Shown piece by piece: positions 6,715 to 13,808 of a stretch of DNA of 22,211 nucleotides (position 1 is the stretch's first letter; every line of letters starts with the position of its first letter). The notes under the pieces are model-generated. The model saw only the letters and a list, made by a program, of their open reading frames with translations, searched no databases and had not been told where the DNA came from. The DNA comes from an uncultured Bacteroidales bacterium (GTDB lineage: Bacteria > Bacteroidota > Bacteroidia > Bacteroidales > Muribaculaceae), in contig URNY01000027.1 in the NCBI GenBank assembly GCA_900549375.1, positions 1-22,211 on the forward strand. Reading direction: 5' to 3'. A program made the translations under genes and the position numbers.

Positions 6715-8340
6715 TCAGAGATCCTCGCTGATAACCGGCGTTTCTACCGGCTTTTCGTCGGCGTTTTTCCCCTCCTTGATGAGGAATACGCATGCAGAGC
6801 CGATTATAAGCGAAATGCCGGCGATCATCATCATCAGGTATTCGGGAGCCACTTTGCCGGGGACGCTTAGCAGAGTCAGTATCCATCCGCCGACGAGGGC
6901 GGCTACAATCTGCGGGATGCAGATGGTGCAGTTGAACAGGCCGAGGTATGCTCCTATGTTGCCCCCTTTCAGAGAGTTTGTGAGAATAGTGAAAGGCCAT
7001 GCCAACATAGCGGCCCATGCGCAGCCAATGAGGATGAAGGCGATGAAGAGCATCCATTTGTCGGTGAAGAAGGCTGTCATGATGAAGCCGGCAGCGCCGA
7101 GCATAAGGGAGAGGATATAGGAGAATTTGCGGCTTCGGAAACGGGGTAGTATGACAGCCCATAGCACGGAGCCAACAGCCTGGACGGCAAAAAGAAGTCC
7201 GAGCCAGTTTCCGGCATCGTTATATTCGGGCGAAGATGCATCGAGCACGGTCTTCGAAATGTAGGAGCATTTCGATGCATCGGCAATCTGATGGGATGTG
7301 GCATCGTTCATGTCGAGGGTGCCGTCGGGATTTTTGACAACGATATCGGCCGTGGTCAATGTCAGGGAGCCCGTGGCGTTGTCGAGACAATCGCTCACTT
7401 TCTTGCCATGGTCGATCACTATAGTCTTGTTGTCGGCGATGACATATTTGGCTTCGAATTTCTCGCCGTCGGCGGCAATGCCTGTTATCGTCTCAACCTG
7501 TGGAGTGCTGAAGGCATTGTGGGCAACGGTGTTTGTGCCATATGTCCAGAGGAAGAGGAAAGCGAACCAGCAGAAGAACTGCACCACTCCGACGGTCCAG
7601 AAAGTGGAGGGAGCATGGCGGAGGAGAGCGATGACATTGGAGTTGCCTTTCTTCCGGGACGTTTCCTGAACGCCATTGTATTCATTATACACATGAGGGG
7701 GCCATTCCTTCACCTTTATGAGAGAATAGACCACACACCCGAGAAGGATTGCGGCTCCGAGATAGAACGACCATATCACGGTGTCGGGCACCGTACCGGA
7801 GGGGGCGGTGTTCTGGATGCCGATCCACATGAGCAGGAAAGGGAAGATATATCCCACGATCGAACCTGCATTGCAGAGGAAGCTCTGAATGGAATAAGCG
7901 AGGCCTTTCTGTTTCTCGTTTACCATGTCGCCGACGAGCATCTTGAAAGGTTGCATGGCCATGTTGATGGAAGTGTCGAGCAACATCAGCGATAGGAGGC
8001 CGAAGAGTATTGCCGCGGAAACGGTGAAATGGAAACTTCCCGCATTGGGGAGGAGACACATAACGATCACTGCTACGAGGGCACCGAAAATCAGATATGG
8101 GAGACGGCGTCCGAAACGGTTCCATGTCCGGTCGCTCATCATGCCTACCACCGGCTGGACAATTAGTCCCATAAGGGGAGGAAGGATCCAGAAATAGCTT
8201 AAGTCGTGGGGGTCGGCGCCTATCGTGGTGAATATTCGCGACACGTTGGCGCTTTGCAAAGCATACGCAATCTGAACGCCGAAGAACCCGAACGACAGGT
8301 TCCAAAGCTTCCAGAAGCTCAAATCAGGTTTTGTTTTCAT
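6715..8340 (-). CDS. Sugar MFS transporter (SLC45/GPH-like) with periplasmic insert
   Basis: The 541-residue protein has the layout of SLC45 / glycoside-pentoside-hexuronide-type carriers: 'LWNLSFGFFGVQIAYALQ' as TM1, 'PPLMGLIVQPVVGMMSD' as TM2, and motif A GMMSDRTWNRFGRRLPYL (66-83). Bacteroidetes members are annotated as maltose/sucrose-type transporters, so import of a disaccharide across the inner membrane is plausible. Between TM7 (about 248-267) and TM8 (about 378-397) there is an extra segment of about 85 residues (282-366) with two cysteines (C318, C358). In the standard topology it would face the periplasm. Typical relatives have a short loop there, so the protein is longer than usual. 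The gene follows nfo on the same strand after 111 nt. A weak hairpin lies in the gap. Confidence 0.85.
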   Translation of the reverse strand: MKTKPDLSFWKLWNLSFGFFGVQIAYALQSANVSRIFTTIGADPHDLSYFWILPPLMGLIVQPVVGMMSDRTWNRFGRRLPYLIFGALVAVIVMCLLPNAGSFHFTVSAAILFGLLSLMLLDTSINMAMQPFKMLVGDMVNEKQKGLAYSIQSFLCNAGSIVGYIFPFLLMWIGIQNTAPSGTVPDTVIWSFYLGAAILLGCVVYSLIKVKEWPPHVYNEYNGVQETSRKKGNSNVIALLRHAPSTFWTVGVVQFFCWFAFLFLWTYGTNTVAHNAFSTPQVETITGIAADGEKFEAKYVIADNKTIVIDHGKKVSDCLDNATGSLTLTTADIVVKNPDGTLDMNDATSHQIADASKCSYISKTVLDASSPEYNDAGNWLGLLFAVQAVGSVLWAVILPRFRSRKFSYILSLMLGAAGFIMTAFFTDKWMLFIAFILIGCAWAAMLAWPFTILTNSLKGGNIGAYLGLFNCTICIPQIVAALVGGWILTLLSVPGKVAPEYLMMMIAGISLIIGSACVFLIKEGKNADEKPVETPVISEDL

Positions 8341-8346
8341 GTAGAT

Positions 8347-8359
8347 TATTCAGTTAAGC
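8347..8359 (-). repeat. 13-mer shared with nfo leader (copy before MFS gene)
   Basis: GCTTAACTGAATA (minus strand) ends 6 nt before the MFS start codon. The same 13-mer ends 5 nt before the nfo start codon at 9306-9318. Confidence 0.6.
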
Positions 8360-8384
8360 GTTTTTAGATTCCTATCGAAAATAT

Positions 8385-8399
8385 GATGCCTGAGGCATC
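8385..8399. terminator. Short hairpin, possible weak terminator of nfo
   Basis: gatgcc / ggcatc form a 6-bp perfect stem with a 3-nt loop. On the minus strand it is followed by atattttc. It lies 53 nt after the nfo stop codon. The stem is short and the T-tract poor, so readthrough into the MFS gene is likely. Confidence 0.35.
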
Positions 8400-8411
8400 T
8401 GCCGGTGTGAG

Positions 8412-8437
8412 CCGATATCAATTTGAACCGATATCAA
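8412..8437. repeat. Direct repeat CCGATATCAA, two copies 16 bp apart
   Basis: CCGATATCAA occurs at 8412-8421 and 8428-8437, and the inverted core TTGATAT follows at 8444-8450, beside the nfo stop codon. The spacing suggests a binding site, but no regulator is implicated. Confidence 0.4.
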
Positions 8438-8451
8438 AGAGAGGTTGATAT

Positions 8452-9300
8452 TTATTTCCGGATTCTTGAGTATAGCCATGCTATCTCCTCCTTCCAGAGG
8501 GATTCGTCGGGCGTTTCGAGGATGAGGGGCATATCGTCAAATCTCGGGTCGTTGACAAGTCGGGTGAAGAAATCCTCGCCGAGAGTACCTTTGCCGATTT
8601 TTTCATGGCGGTCGATTCGGGAGCCGAGTTCACGTTTGTCGTCGTTAAGATGCAGGGCGCGGAGATAACCTGCGCCGATTATGCGGTCGAAATCCTCCCA
8701 TGTCTTGCGGTAACCCTCCTCGGAGCGGAGGTCATATCCGGCGGAATATGCATGGCAGGTGTCGATGCAGACTCCTACGCGGTTTTTGTCCTCTATCTTG
8801 TCGATGATATGGGCTATATGTTCGAATTCGTTGCCGAGATTGGAGCCTTGTCCGGCAGTGGATTCTATCACGGCAGTCACGCCGACAGTGACATCGAGCG
8901 TGAGGTTGATGCTTTCGGCGATGGTGTCGAGGCATTCATCTACGGAAACGAGGTTGAGATGGCTTCCGGGATGGAAGTTGAGCATAGTGAGGCCGAGCTG
9001 CTCGCAACGGCGCATTTCGTCGAGAAACGATTTGCGCGATTTCAGCAGTTTCTCGGGGTCGGGGCTTCCGAGATTTATGAGGAAATTGTCGTGGGGTAAA
9101 ATATGCGAGGCAGTATAACCTCCATCTTCGCAGTTGGCTTTGAATTTATCGGCCTCTGCTGCGGATATGGCTTTTGATGTCCACCGGGCACTCGAACCGG
9201 TGAAGAGGGCGAAAGCGCGGGCTCCTATCTCTTTGGCTTCGAGCGGAGCATTGGAAACACCGCCGCTGACGCTCACATGGGCTCCTATATATTTTGACAT
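8452..9300 (-). CDS. nfo: Endonuclease IV, AP endonuclease
   Basis: The 282-residue protein is a full-length class II AP endonuclease that cuts DNA 5' of abasic sites in base excision repair. All three family signatures are present: ESTAGQGSNLG (146-156), GVCIDTCHAYSAGYDL (176-191) and HLNDDKRELGSRIDRHEKIGKG (217-238). The nine metal ligands of the tri-zinc site can all be placed: H70, H110, E146, D180, H183, H217, D230, H232 and E262. The fold is a TIM barrel. A -7 box lies just upstream. The MFS carrier downstream has no evident functional link with it. Confidence 0.97.
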   Translation of the reverse strand: MSKYIGAHVSVSGGVSNAPLEAKEIGARAFALFTGSSARWTSKAISAAEADKFKANCEDGGYTASHILPHDNFLINLGSPDPEKLLKSRKSFLDEMRRCEQLGLTMLNFHPGSHLNLVSVDECLDTIAESINLTLDVTVGVTAVIESTAGQGSNLGNEFEHIAHIIDKIEDKNRVGVCIDTCHAYSAGYDLRSEEGYRKTWEDFDRIIGAGYLRALHLNDDKRELGSRIDRHEKIGKGTLGEDFFTRLVNDPRFDDMPLILETPDESLWKEEIAWLYSRIRK

Positions 9301-9305
9301 GCGAA

Positions 9306-9318
9306 TATTCAGTTAAGC
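9306..9318 (-). repeat. 13-mer shared with MFS leader (copy before nfo)
   Basis: GCTTAACTGAATA (minus strand) ends 5 nt before the nfo ATG and lies directly downstream of the -7 box at 9323-9330, so it probably forms the start of the nfo mRNA. Confidence 0.6.
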
Positions 9319-9322
9319 AATA

Positions 9323-9330
9323 CAAAGTTA
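9323..9330 (-). promoter_or_regulatory. Bacteroidetes -7 box for nfo
   Basis: TAACTTTG on the minus strand matches TAnnTTTG and lies 22 nt before the nfo ATG, which implies a very short leader. No clear -33 element was seen. Confidence 0.55.
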
Positions 9331-9367
9331 AAAAATATTTTTATAAATTCGTGAAAAAATTGAAGAT

Positions 9368-10141
9368 ATGGAGCTATCCAAAACCAAAACGGGGATTTAT
9401 GCATCGTTAGGAAGCAAGAAAATGCGTGAGCGCCACGGCCTGTTTGTGGTGGAGGGACGAAAAGGAGTCGAAGACACACTGGGCCGTTTTGAGGCTGAAT
9501 GTGTGATAACGCTTTCCGGAACCCCTGCTCCCGCCGGCTTGTCCGCGGGTGTGGCCTGTTATGAAGTTTCGGAGCGGGAGATGCATCGCCTCTCCTCGCT
9601 TTCAACCCCTTCGGATTTGATGGCTGTGTATCGTATTCCTCAGGCCGGGGGATTTTCGGAACCGGAAGAGGGGAGTCTTTCGCTCCTGCTCGACGGGGTG
9701 CAGGATCCCGGGAATCTCGGAACTATAATCCGCACCGCCCACTGGTTCGGAGTAAAACGGATATATGCCTCGCGCGACACGGCGGATCTTTATAATCCGA
9801 AGACAGTGCAGTCCACTATGGGTTCATTAGGGAGGGTAGAAGTGATATATACCGATCTCGAGAAAGTGGTGAAAATGAATCCGGACTTACCGGTATACGG
9901 TACCCTCCTCGATGGTGAAAACATATATGAAGCCACACTCTCGGAGCATGGCTTCATTGTGATGGGTAATGAGGGGAAAGGGATATCCGCGGCGTTGCGC
10001 GCACTTATAACCCGAGGTCTTTACATACCGCCGGGCGATTCGTCGGATTGTCCGGAATCGCTGAATGTGGCGATCGCTACCGCCGTGACGCTTTCGCAGT
10101 TCCGTTCAGCGGCGGCAGGAAAGCATCGGGGTAATGCCTGA
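9368..10141 (+). CDS. SpoU/TrmH-family RNA methyltransferase
   Basis: The 257-residue protein is an S-adenosylmethionine-dependent RNA ribose 2'-O-methyltransferase of the SPOUT superfamily. The N-terminal part (about 1-95) resembles the substrate-binding domain of the RlmB type (SLGSKKMRERHGLFVVEGRK). The catalytic knot domain has motif 1 LDGVQDPGNLGTIIRTA (108-124, with N116 and R122), motif 2 IVMGNEGKGIS (197-207) and motif 3 ESLNVAIATA (230-239). All conserved residues are present. Whether it acts on tRNA or 23S rRNA cannot be decided from the sequence. Its last 65 bp lie antisense over the 3' end of yraN. Confidence 0.93.
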   Translation: MELSKTKTGIYASLGSKKMRERHGLFVVEGRKGVEDTLGRFEAECVITLSGTPAPAGLSAGVACYEVSEREMHRLSSLSTPSDLMAVYRIPQAGGFSEPEEGSLSLLLDGVQDPGNLGTIIRTAHWFGVKRIYASRDTADLYNPKTVQSTMGSLGRVEVIYTDLEKVVKMNPDLPVYGTLLDGENIYEATLSEHGFIVMGNEGKGISAALRALITRGLYIPPGDSSDCPESLNVAIATAVTLSQFRSAAAGKHRGNA

Positions 10142-10493
10142 TCTGATACTGCTCCGGCGAGCCGGCCACGACAATCACGTCGAGGCGGTAACGGTATAGG
10201 AACTTCTGCTGACGGAGGTAAATGTCGCCTCCTCGCACGATTTTCTCGCATTTAGCCTTGTCCACGGCATCCTCGCCGGCAATTACATTTCCCTTGCGTG
10301 CCTTTACCTCGACGAAAGCGATCGTGCCCTCTTTTTCGGCAATAATGTCGATTTCTATCGTGTTTCCAACGCGCCAGTTCTGTTCGCGTATCAGATAGCC
10401 CTCCTTGATGAGATATTCGGCGGCAATCTGTTCGGCCTGCTTTCCCCATTCGCGGTTCTGCATGCCCTGCTGTCGCTTGCCGTAAGCACCCAT
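10077..10493 (-). CDS. yraN: YraN / UPF0102 family, endonuclease-like fold
   Basis: The 138-residue protein carries the UPF0102 pattern G-x-x-x-E-x-x-A-x-x-Y-L (GKQAEQIAAEYL, 17-28), then NWR, EIDIIAEKEGTIAFVEVKAR, where E-I-D and E-V-K form the restriction-endonuclease-like core. The role of YraN in the cell is unknown; links to repair or recombination have been proposed from the fold. The start ATG overlaps the nadC stop as TGATG, which indicates translational coupling and decides the start; an in-frame ATG at codon 11 is the alternative. Its 3' end overlaps the convergent RNA methyltransferase gene by 65 bp. Confidence 0.9.
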   Translation of the reverse strand: MGAYGKRQQGMQNREWGKQAEQIAAEYLIKEGYLIREQNWRVGNTIEIDIIAEKEGTIAFVEVKARKGNVIAGEDAVDKAKCEKIVRGGDIYLRQQKFLYRYRLDVIVVAGSPEQYQIRHYPDAFLPPLNGTAKASRR

Positions 10494-11341
10494 CAGAAAG
10501 CCTTGAACGACATGTCGAGACCCTTGACAGAATGGGTGAGCGCGCCGACGGAGATGAAATCGACGCCGGCCTCTCCATAGGCACGGAGATTGTCGATGGT
10601 GATACCACCTGACGATTCCGTTTCCACGCGTCCGTCGACGAGAGCCACAGCCTCGCGAGTAAGTTCCGGCGTGAAGTTATCGAACATGATGCGGTCAACC
10701 CCGCCGTGGGCGAGCACTCTGCGGATATCATCGAGGCTACGGACTTCCACCTCGATCTTGAGATCTTTTCCATTCTCGCGGCAATAGTCGACGGCGCGTG
10801 TAATAGCTTTCTCGATACCGCCTGCGAAGTCGATATGATTGTCCTTGATGAGAATCATGTCGAACAGGCCGATGCGGTGGTTTGTGCCTCCGCCGATTTT
10901 TACGGCCTCCTTCTCGAGCATACGCATGCCGGGAGTGGTCTTGCGAGTGTCGAGCACGCGGGTCTTGAGTCCCTTGAGCTCATTCTGATAGCGGCGTGTC
11001 ATGGTTGCAACTCCGCTCATACGCTGCATTATGTTGAGCATGGTGCGCTCGGCGATGAGAAGGGAACGGACGGGTCCTTCGGCAGTGAAGGCCACATCAC
11101 CCTTCTTCACTTCCGACCCATCGCCGATCATCACCTCCATCTTGATAGAGGGATCGACTTTATGGAGCACTTTTTCAGCGATATCGACTCCTGCGAGAAT
11201 GCCGTCCTCCTTGATGATGAGGCGGGAACGGCCCATGGCGTCGGCCGGGATTGTGGAAAGGGTGGTATGGTCGCCGTCGCCGAGATCTTCGGCGAATGCG
11301 AGATCGAGTAACTCGTCGATGAGTTCTTCTTTACTTTTCAT
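10493..11341 (-). CDS. nadC: Nicotinate-nucleotide pyrophosphorylase (quinolinate phosphoribosyltransferase)
   Basis: The 282-residue protein is of full family length. It converts quinolinate and PRPP to nicotinate mononucleotide, CO2 and pyrophosphate in de novo NAD synthesis in the cytoplasm. Seen in sequence: an N-terminal alpha/beta domain with AFAEDLGDGDHTT (15-27), then the barrel with DTRKTTPGMRMLEKEAV (131-147), KIGGGTNHRIGLFDMILIKDNH (148-169, the substrate and PRPP-binding region), ESSGGI and ISVGALTHS near the C-terminus. nadA and nadB are not next to it. It has its own -7 box and is coupled to yraN. Confidence 0.97.
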   Translation of the reverse strand: MKSKEELIDELLDLAFAEDLGDGDHTTLSTIPADAMGRSRLIIKEDGILAGVDIAEKVLHKVDPSIKMEVMIGDGSEVKKGDVAFTAEGPVRSLLIAERTMLNIMQRMSGVATMTRRYQNELKGLKTRVLDTRKTTPGMRMLEKEAVKIGGGTNHRIGLFDMILIKDNHIDFAGGIEKAITRAVDYCRENGKDLKIEVEVRSLDDIRRVLAHGGVDRIMFDNFTPELTREAVALVDGRVETESSGGITIDNLRAYGEAGVDFISVGALTHSVKGLDMSFKAF

Positions 11342-11357
11342 TTTCGCGATAATTAGC

Positions 11358-11365
11358 TAATTTTG
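11358..11365 (+). promoter_or_regulatory. Bacteroidetes -7 box for rlmH
   Basis: TAATTTTG on the plus strand matches TAnnTTTG and lies 66 nt before the rlmH ATG. It is 2 nt from the opposite-strand box of nadC. No clear -33 element is seen. Confidence 0.45.
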
Positions 11366-11367
11366 TG

Positions 11368-11375
11368 CAAAGATA
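11368..11375 (-). promoter_or_regulatory. Bacteroidetes -7 box for nadC
   Basis: TATCTTTG on the minus strand matches TAnnTTTG and lies 26 nt before the nadC ATG, giving a short leader. Confidence 0.55.
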
Positions 11376-11431
11376 AAAAATATTTTCCGTAATCCCACCG
11401 AGGGAGGGCAATAAGAAACGGCAATAAAAAT

Positions 11432-11905
11432 ATGGATATAGAACTGATTACAGTCGGGAAGGCCACCATTGGATTTGTGGAGGAGGGGATAGCCGAATAT
11501 TGCAGGCGTCTGAAACGATACATTCCGTATGGAATCACGCAGCTTGCCGATGTGAAGAATGCGGGGAAACTGCCCGAACAACGTCAGAAAGAGCTCGAGG
11601 GAGAGCGGATCCTCGCCGCGTTGCAGAGTTCAGATTATGTGGTTCTGCTCGATGAGCGGGGACGTGAATACAGTTCTATCGAATTTTCCGCTTTTCTTGA
11701 AAAACGAATGCTCTCCGGGCTTCGCCGGTTGGTGTTTGTGGTCGGCGGTCCTTATGGATTCTCGGAAGCTGTCTATGCCAGAGCCGATTCGAAACTTTCG
11801 CTGTCCCGAATGACGTTCAACCATGAGATGGTGAGGCTCTTTTTCACTGAGCAGGTTTATCGGGCTCTGACGATTTTGCGCGGCGAACCCTACCACCACG
11901 AATAG
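11432..11905 (+). CDS. rlmH: 23S rRNA (pseudouridine1915-N3)-methyltransferase
   Basis: The 157-residue protein is full length for RlmH, the small SPOUT methyltransferase that methylates pseudouridine 1915 in helix 69 of 23S rRNA in assembled ribosomes. Visible landmarks are LDERGREYSSIEFSAFL (about 73-89), VVGGPYGFSE (the SAM-binding knot loop) and the invariant C-terminal block LSLSRMTFNHEMVRLFFTEQ plus RGEPYHHE. Nothing is missing. The gene is divergent from nadC with closely packed promoters. The last 62 bp run antisense over the end of the DoxX-type gene. Confidence 0.97.
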   Translation: MDIELITVGKATIGFVEEGIAEYCRRLKRYIPYGITQLADVKNAGKLPEQRQKELEGERILAALQSSDYVVLLDERGREYSSIEFSAFLEKRMLSGLRRLVFVVGGPYGFSEAVYARADSKLSLSRMTFNHEMVRLFFTEQVYRALTILRGEPYHHE

Positions 11906-13106
11906 CGAGGAAGAGAGAGCCTGCCATGAGCATGGCCATAACGCAGAGGTATAGCGCAGAGAAATTGAAAAGCAGGGGCGTGTTGTCGCGTGCGAAGCTT
12001 TCCGGTTCGGAAGCTGCCGTAGCGGGGTCCAAGAAGTCATCCACATCAATTGCCCGGAGTGTCGATTTCCATTTGATCTCGCCGTTTGCAGTGAAAACCA
12101 ACGCCGGGTTTCCGCGCGCCAATTCCTTGATGGCGGTATCGTCCGCTGTATAGATAGGATATTCAGGAACCGACAGGTCTTTCCATGCATCTATCTCCCC
12201 CCGGCTTCCGGCCACTGCGGCAATCATTTCGATTCCCCGTTTTCCAGCCCAATCGTAGAGAGAGTTTATTTTCCAGACAGTCGCAACCGACACATCCTTC
12301 ATGTCTGGCATGAGAAGCAACAGTCTTTCCCCTTCCGGATCGAGGACCTCATCTGTTACATCTTCATCGCCGTCCCATACATGGAAACCATGGGCAATCG
12401 TTCCGCTTTGGGAGGATCCTCCGATCTGTATTCGGTCCACGAAGGTCCATCCTTCGCTCTCTTCAGGAATTGAGTCGACCGGGAAGCGATGTTCCAAGCC
12501 ATCCTTGCTGTAGATGAAAAGATATTCCGGTTCCTCTTCATCGGTCTGCTCGGTGAGTTGTGTTCCTATTTTATAAGGTCTGAAATCTATAAGCGGCTGA
12601 TAGAGATATCCGGCAAGTTCGATGACTCCGATGAAGAGACAGCTCGCGAGGAACGCGATCCATTGCAGGGCCGGAGTGACGAGTGCGCGGCAATTGCGGT
12701 TGAAGAGGGCGAGCCATAGCGTGGCGGCGAAGAGCGCCACGTTTTTCCAGAAAGTAGCCCAGTTCGATATTTTGAGAGCATCTCCGAAGCAGCCGCAATC
12801 GGCCACGGGATCGGATATGGCGATCCATAAAGAAAGAGGCAGCATGAAGCACATCAGCAGCATGCTCGCCAGTGCGCTTCCTTTTCGGAAACAGCCGGTG
12901 AGGAGGAAAATGCCTATGAGAAACTCGATAGCGCATAGGAAGAATGCTCCGACGGTTACAAAGTTGGGCCATATAGAGAGCCCCATCGCCGCAAGATAAT
13001 CCTGCATTTTATAGAGGGTACCCCATGGGTCGATGGCCTTGACGAAGCCTGAGAAGATGAATACTGTGCCTGTGATGAGACGAACCGCCCATGTGGCGAT
13101 TCTCAT
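11844..13106 (-). CDS. BT_3928-type DoxX/MauE membrane protein with C-terminal periplasmic domain
   Basis: From the preferred start the protein has 420 residues. Four N-terminal helices of the DoxX/MauE type are visible, with TVFIFSGFVKAIDPWGT at the beginning and a DCGCFGD motif after the third segment, a redox-type cysteine pair. A fifth helix leads to a soluble region of about 190 residues with a thioredoxin-like layout but without a CxxC motif, and a last helix near the C-terminus (LLFNFSALYLCVMAMLMAGSLF) ends in a basic tail. The frame is open back to an ATG at 13160, which would overlap DUF1599 by 44 bp; the ATG at 13106 gives 10 nt spacing after that stop and a family-like N-terminus. 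It is cotranscribed with DUF1599. The function is unknown; a thiol-redox role is inferred from the cysteines. Confidence 0.82.
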   Translation of the reverse strand: MRIATWAVRLITGTVFIFSGFVKAIDPWGTLYKMQDYLAAMGLSIWPNFVTVGAFFLCAIEFLIGIFLLTGCFRKGSALASMLLMCFMLPLSLWIAISDPVADCGCFGDALKISNWATFWKNVALFAATLWLALFNRNCRALVTPALQWIAFLASCLFIGVIELAGYLYQPLIDFRPYKIGTQLTEQTDEEEPEYLFIYSKDGLEHRFPVDSIPEESEGWTFVDRIQIGGSSQSGTIAHGFHVWDGDEDVTDEVLDPEGERLLLLMPDMKDVSVATVWKINSLYDWAGKRGIEMIAAVAGSRGEIDAWKDLSVPEYPIYTADDTAIKELARGNPALVFTANGEIKWKSTLRAIDVDDFLDPATAASEPESFARDNTPLLFNFSALYLCVMAMLMAGSLFLAIRGGRVRRAKSSEPDKPAQ

Positions 13107-13116
13107 CCAGAGGCTG

Positions 13117-13674
13117 TCAGGATTCAGCGAAACGTATCTTGATAAGAGCGAATAGAGCATAGTTAATCATGTCCATATAGTTGGCGTCGATACCCTCGCT
13201 GACAATGGTTTTGCCATTATGGTCCTCGATCTCTTTGGTGCGCATCAGTTTCTGGAGGATGATGTCGGTGAAGGAGCTGATCCTCATCTCGCGCCAAGCC
13301 TCGTCGTAATCATGGTTCTTGTTGAGCATCAGAGCCGTGGCCTTCTCAATCTTCTCTTTATAGAGTCGCACGGCATCGGCGGCCGGGATAGGATCGCCCG
13401 CGCCGAGGTCCAGTTGAATCAGGGCGATGGCGCAATAGTTTACGATACCGATGAATTCCGGTTCTATCCCCTCGTTTACTGCCGCGGCCTCCATACCTTT
13501 CTCCTCGAGTGAGCGTATGCGGCGAGCTTTTATGAAAATCTGGTCGGTGAGACTGCTCGGCCTCATGATTCGCCAGGAAGTGCCGTAATCGCGGAGTTTC
13601 TTTTCGAATACATCGAGACATAGGGCCTTAACTGCAGAGAACTCGGCTATGGTATCATGTTTTTTTATTTCCAT
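13117..13674 (-). CDS. DUF1599 family protein, tandem-repeat form
   Basis: The 185-residue soluble protein consists of two related units, about 19-88 and 112-180. Each has the layout K/N-x-x-x-D-Y...W-R-x-M-R-x-S-S-x-T-D...K-x-x-R-x-x-x-x-E...E-G-I-x-x-x-x-x-x-I-N-Y-x-x-x-A-L-I, so the gene arose by internal duplication of one DUF1599 (PF07659) domain. The family has been proposed to be associated with nucleotide modification; that is knowledge of the family, held loosely, and its enzyme activity is not established. The start at 13674 is chosen because the upstream open frame is AT-rich and covers the promoter region of the divergent aguA. In Bacteroidales DUF1599 typically precedes the DoxX-type gene, as here. 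Confidence 0.88.
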   Translation of the reverse strand: MEIKKHDTIAEFSAVKALCLDVFEKKLRDYGTSWRIMRPSSLTDQIFIKARRIRSLEEKGMEAAAVNEGIEPEFIGIVNYCAIALIQLDLGAGDPIPAADAVRLYKEKIEKATALMLNKNHDYDEAWREMRISSFTDIILQKLMRTKEIEDHNGKTIVSEGIDANYMDMINYALFALIKIRFAES

Positions 13675-13808
13675 TGTCAAAAAAATTGTAGGATATCCCG
13701 GAATGCTTTTGCTCCGGAATGCGGAATATCCAATAAATATTTCGCGAATGTACAAAAAAATATTAAAAATATCTTTAGTGGTAAGATAATAGTTGTTATT
13801 TTTGAAGA

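Noticed and set aside
7291..7995. 234-codon open frame on the plus strand inside the MFS gene
   Set aside because: It lies fully antisense to a well-supported transporter, has no recognisable domain or start context, and is explained by the codon bias of the opposite strand.
8605..9099. 164-codon open frame antisense to nfo
   Set aside because: nfo has all nine metal ligands on the minus strand; the other frame is a shadow.
10706..11311. 201-codon open frame antisense to nadC
   Set aside because: nadC is complete with all family motifs; the antisense frame has no recognisable motif, start site or promoter.
13690..13735. Hairpin in the DUF1599 leader (ggatat ... atatcc with repeated cggaatgc)
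   Set aside because: Arms match over only about 6 bp with an irregular interior, so it was not called as a regulatory element.
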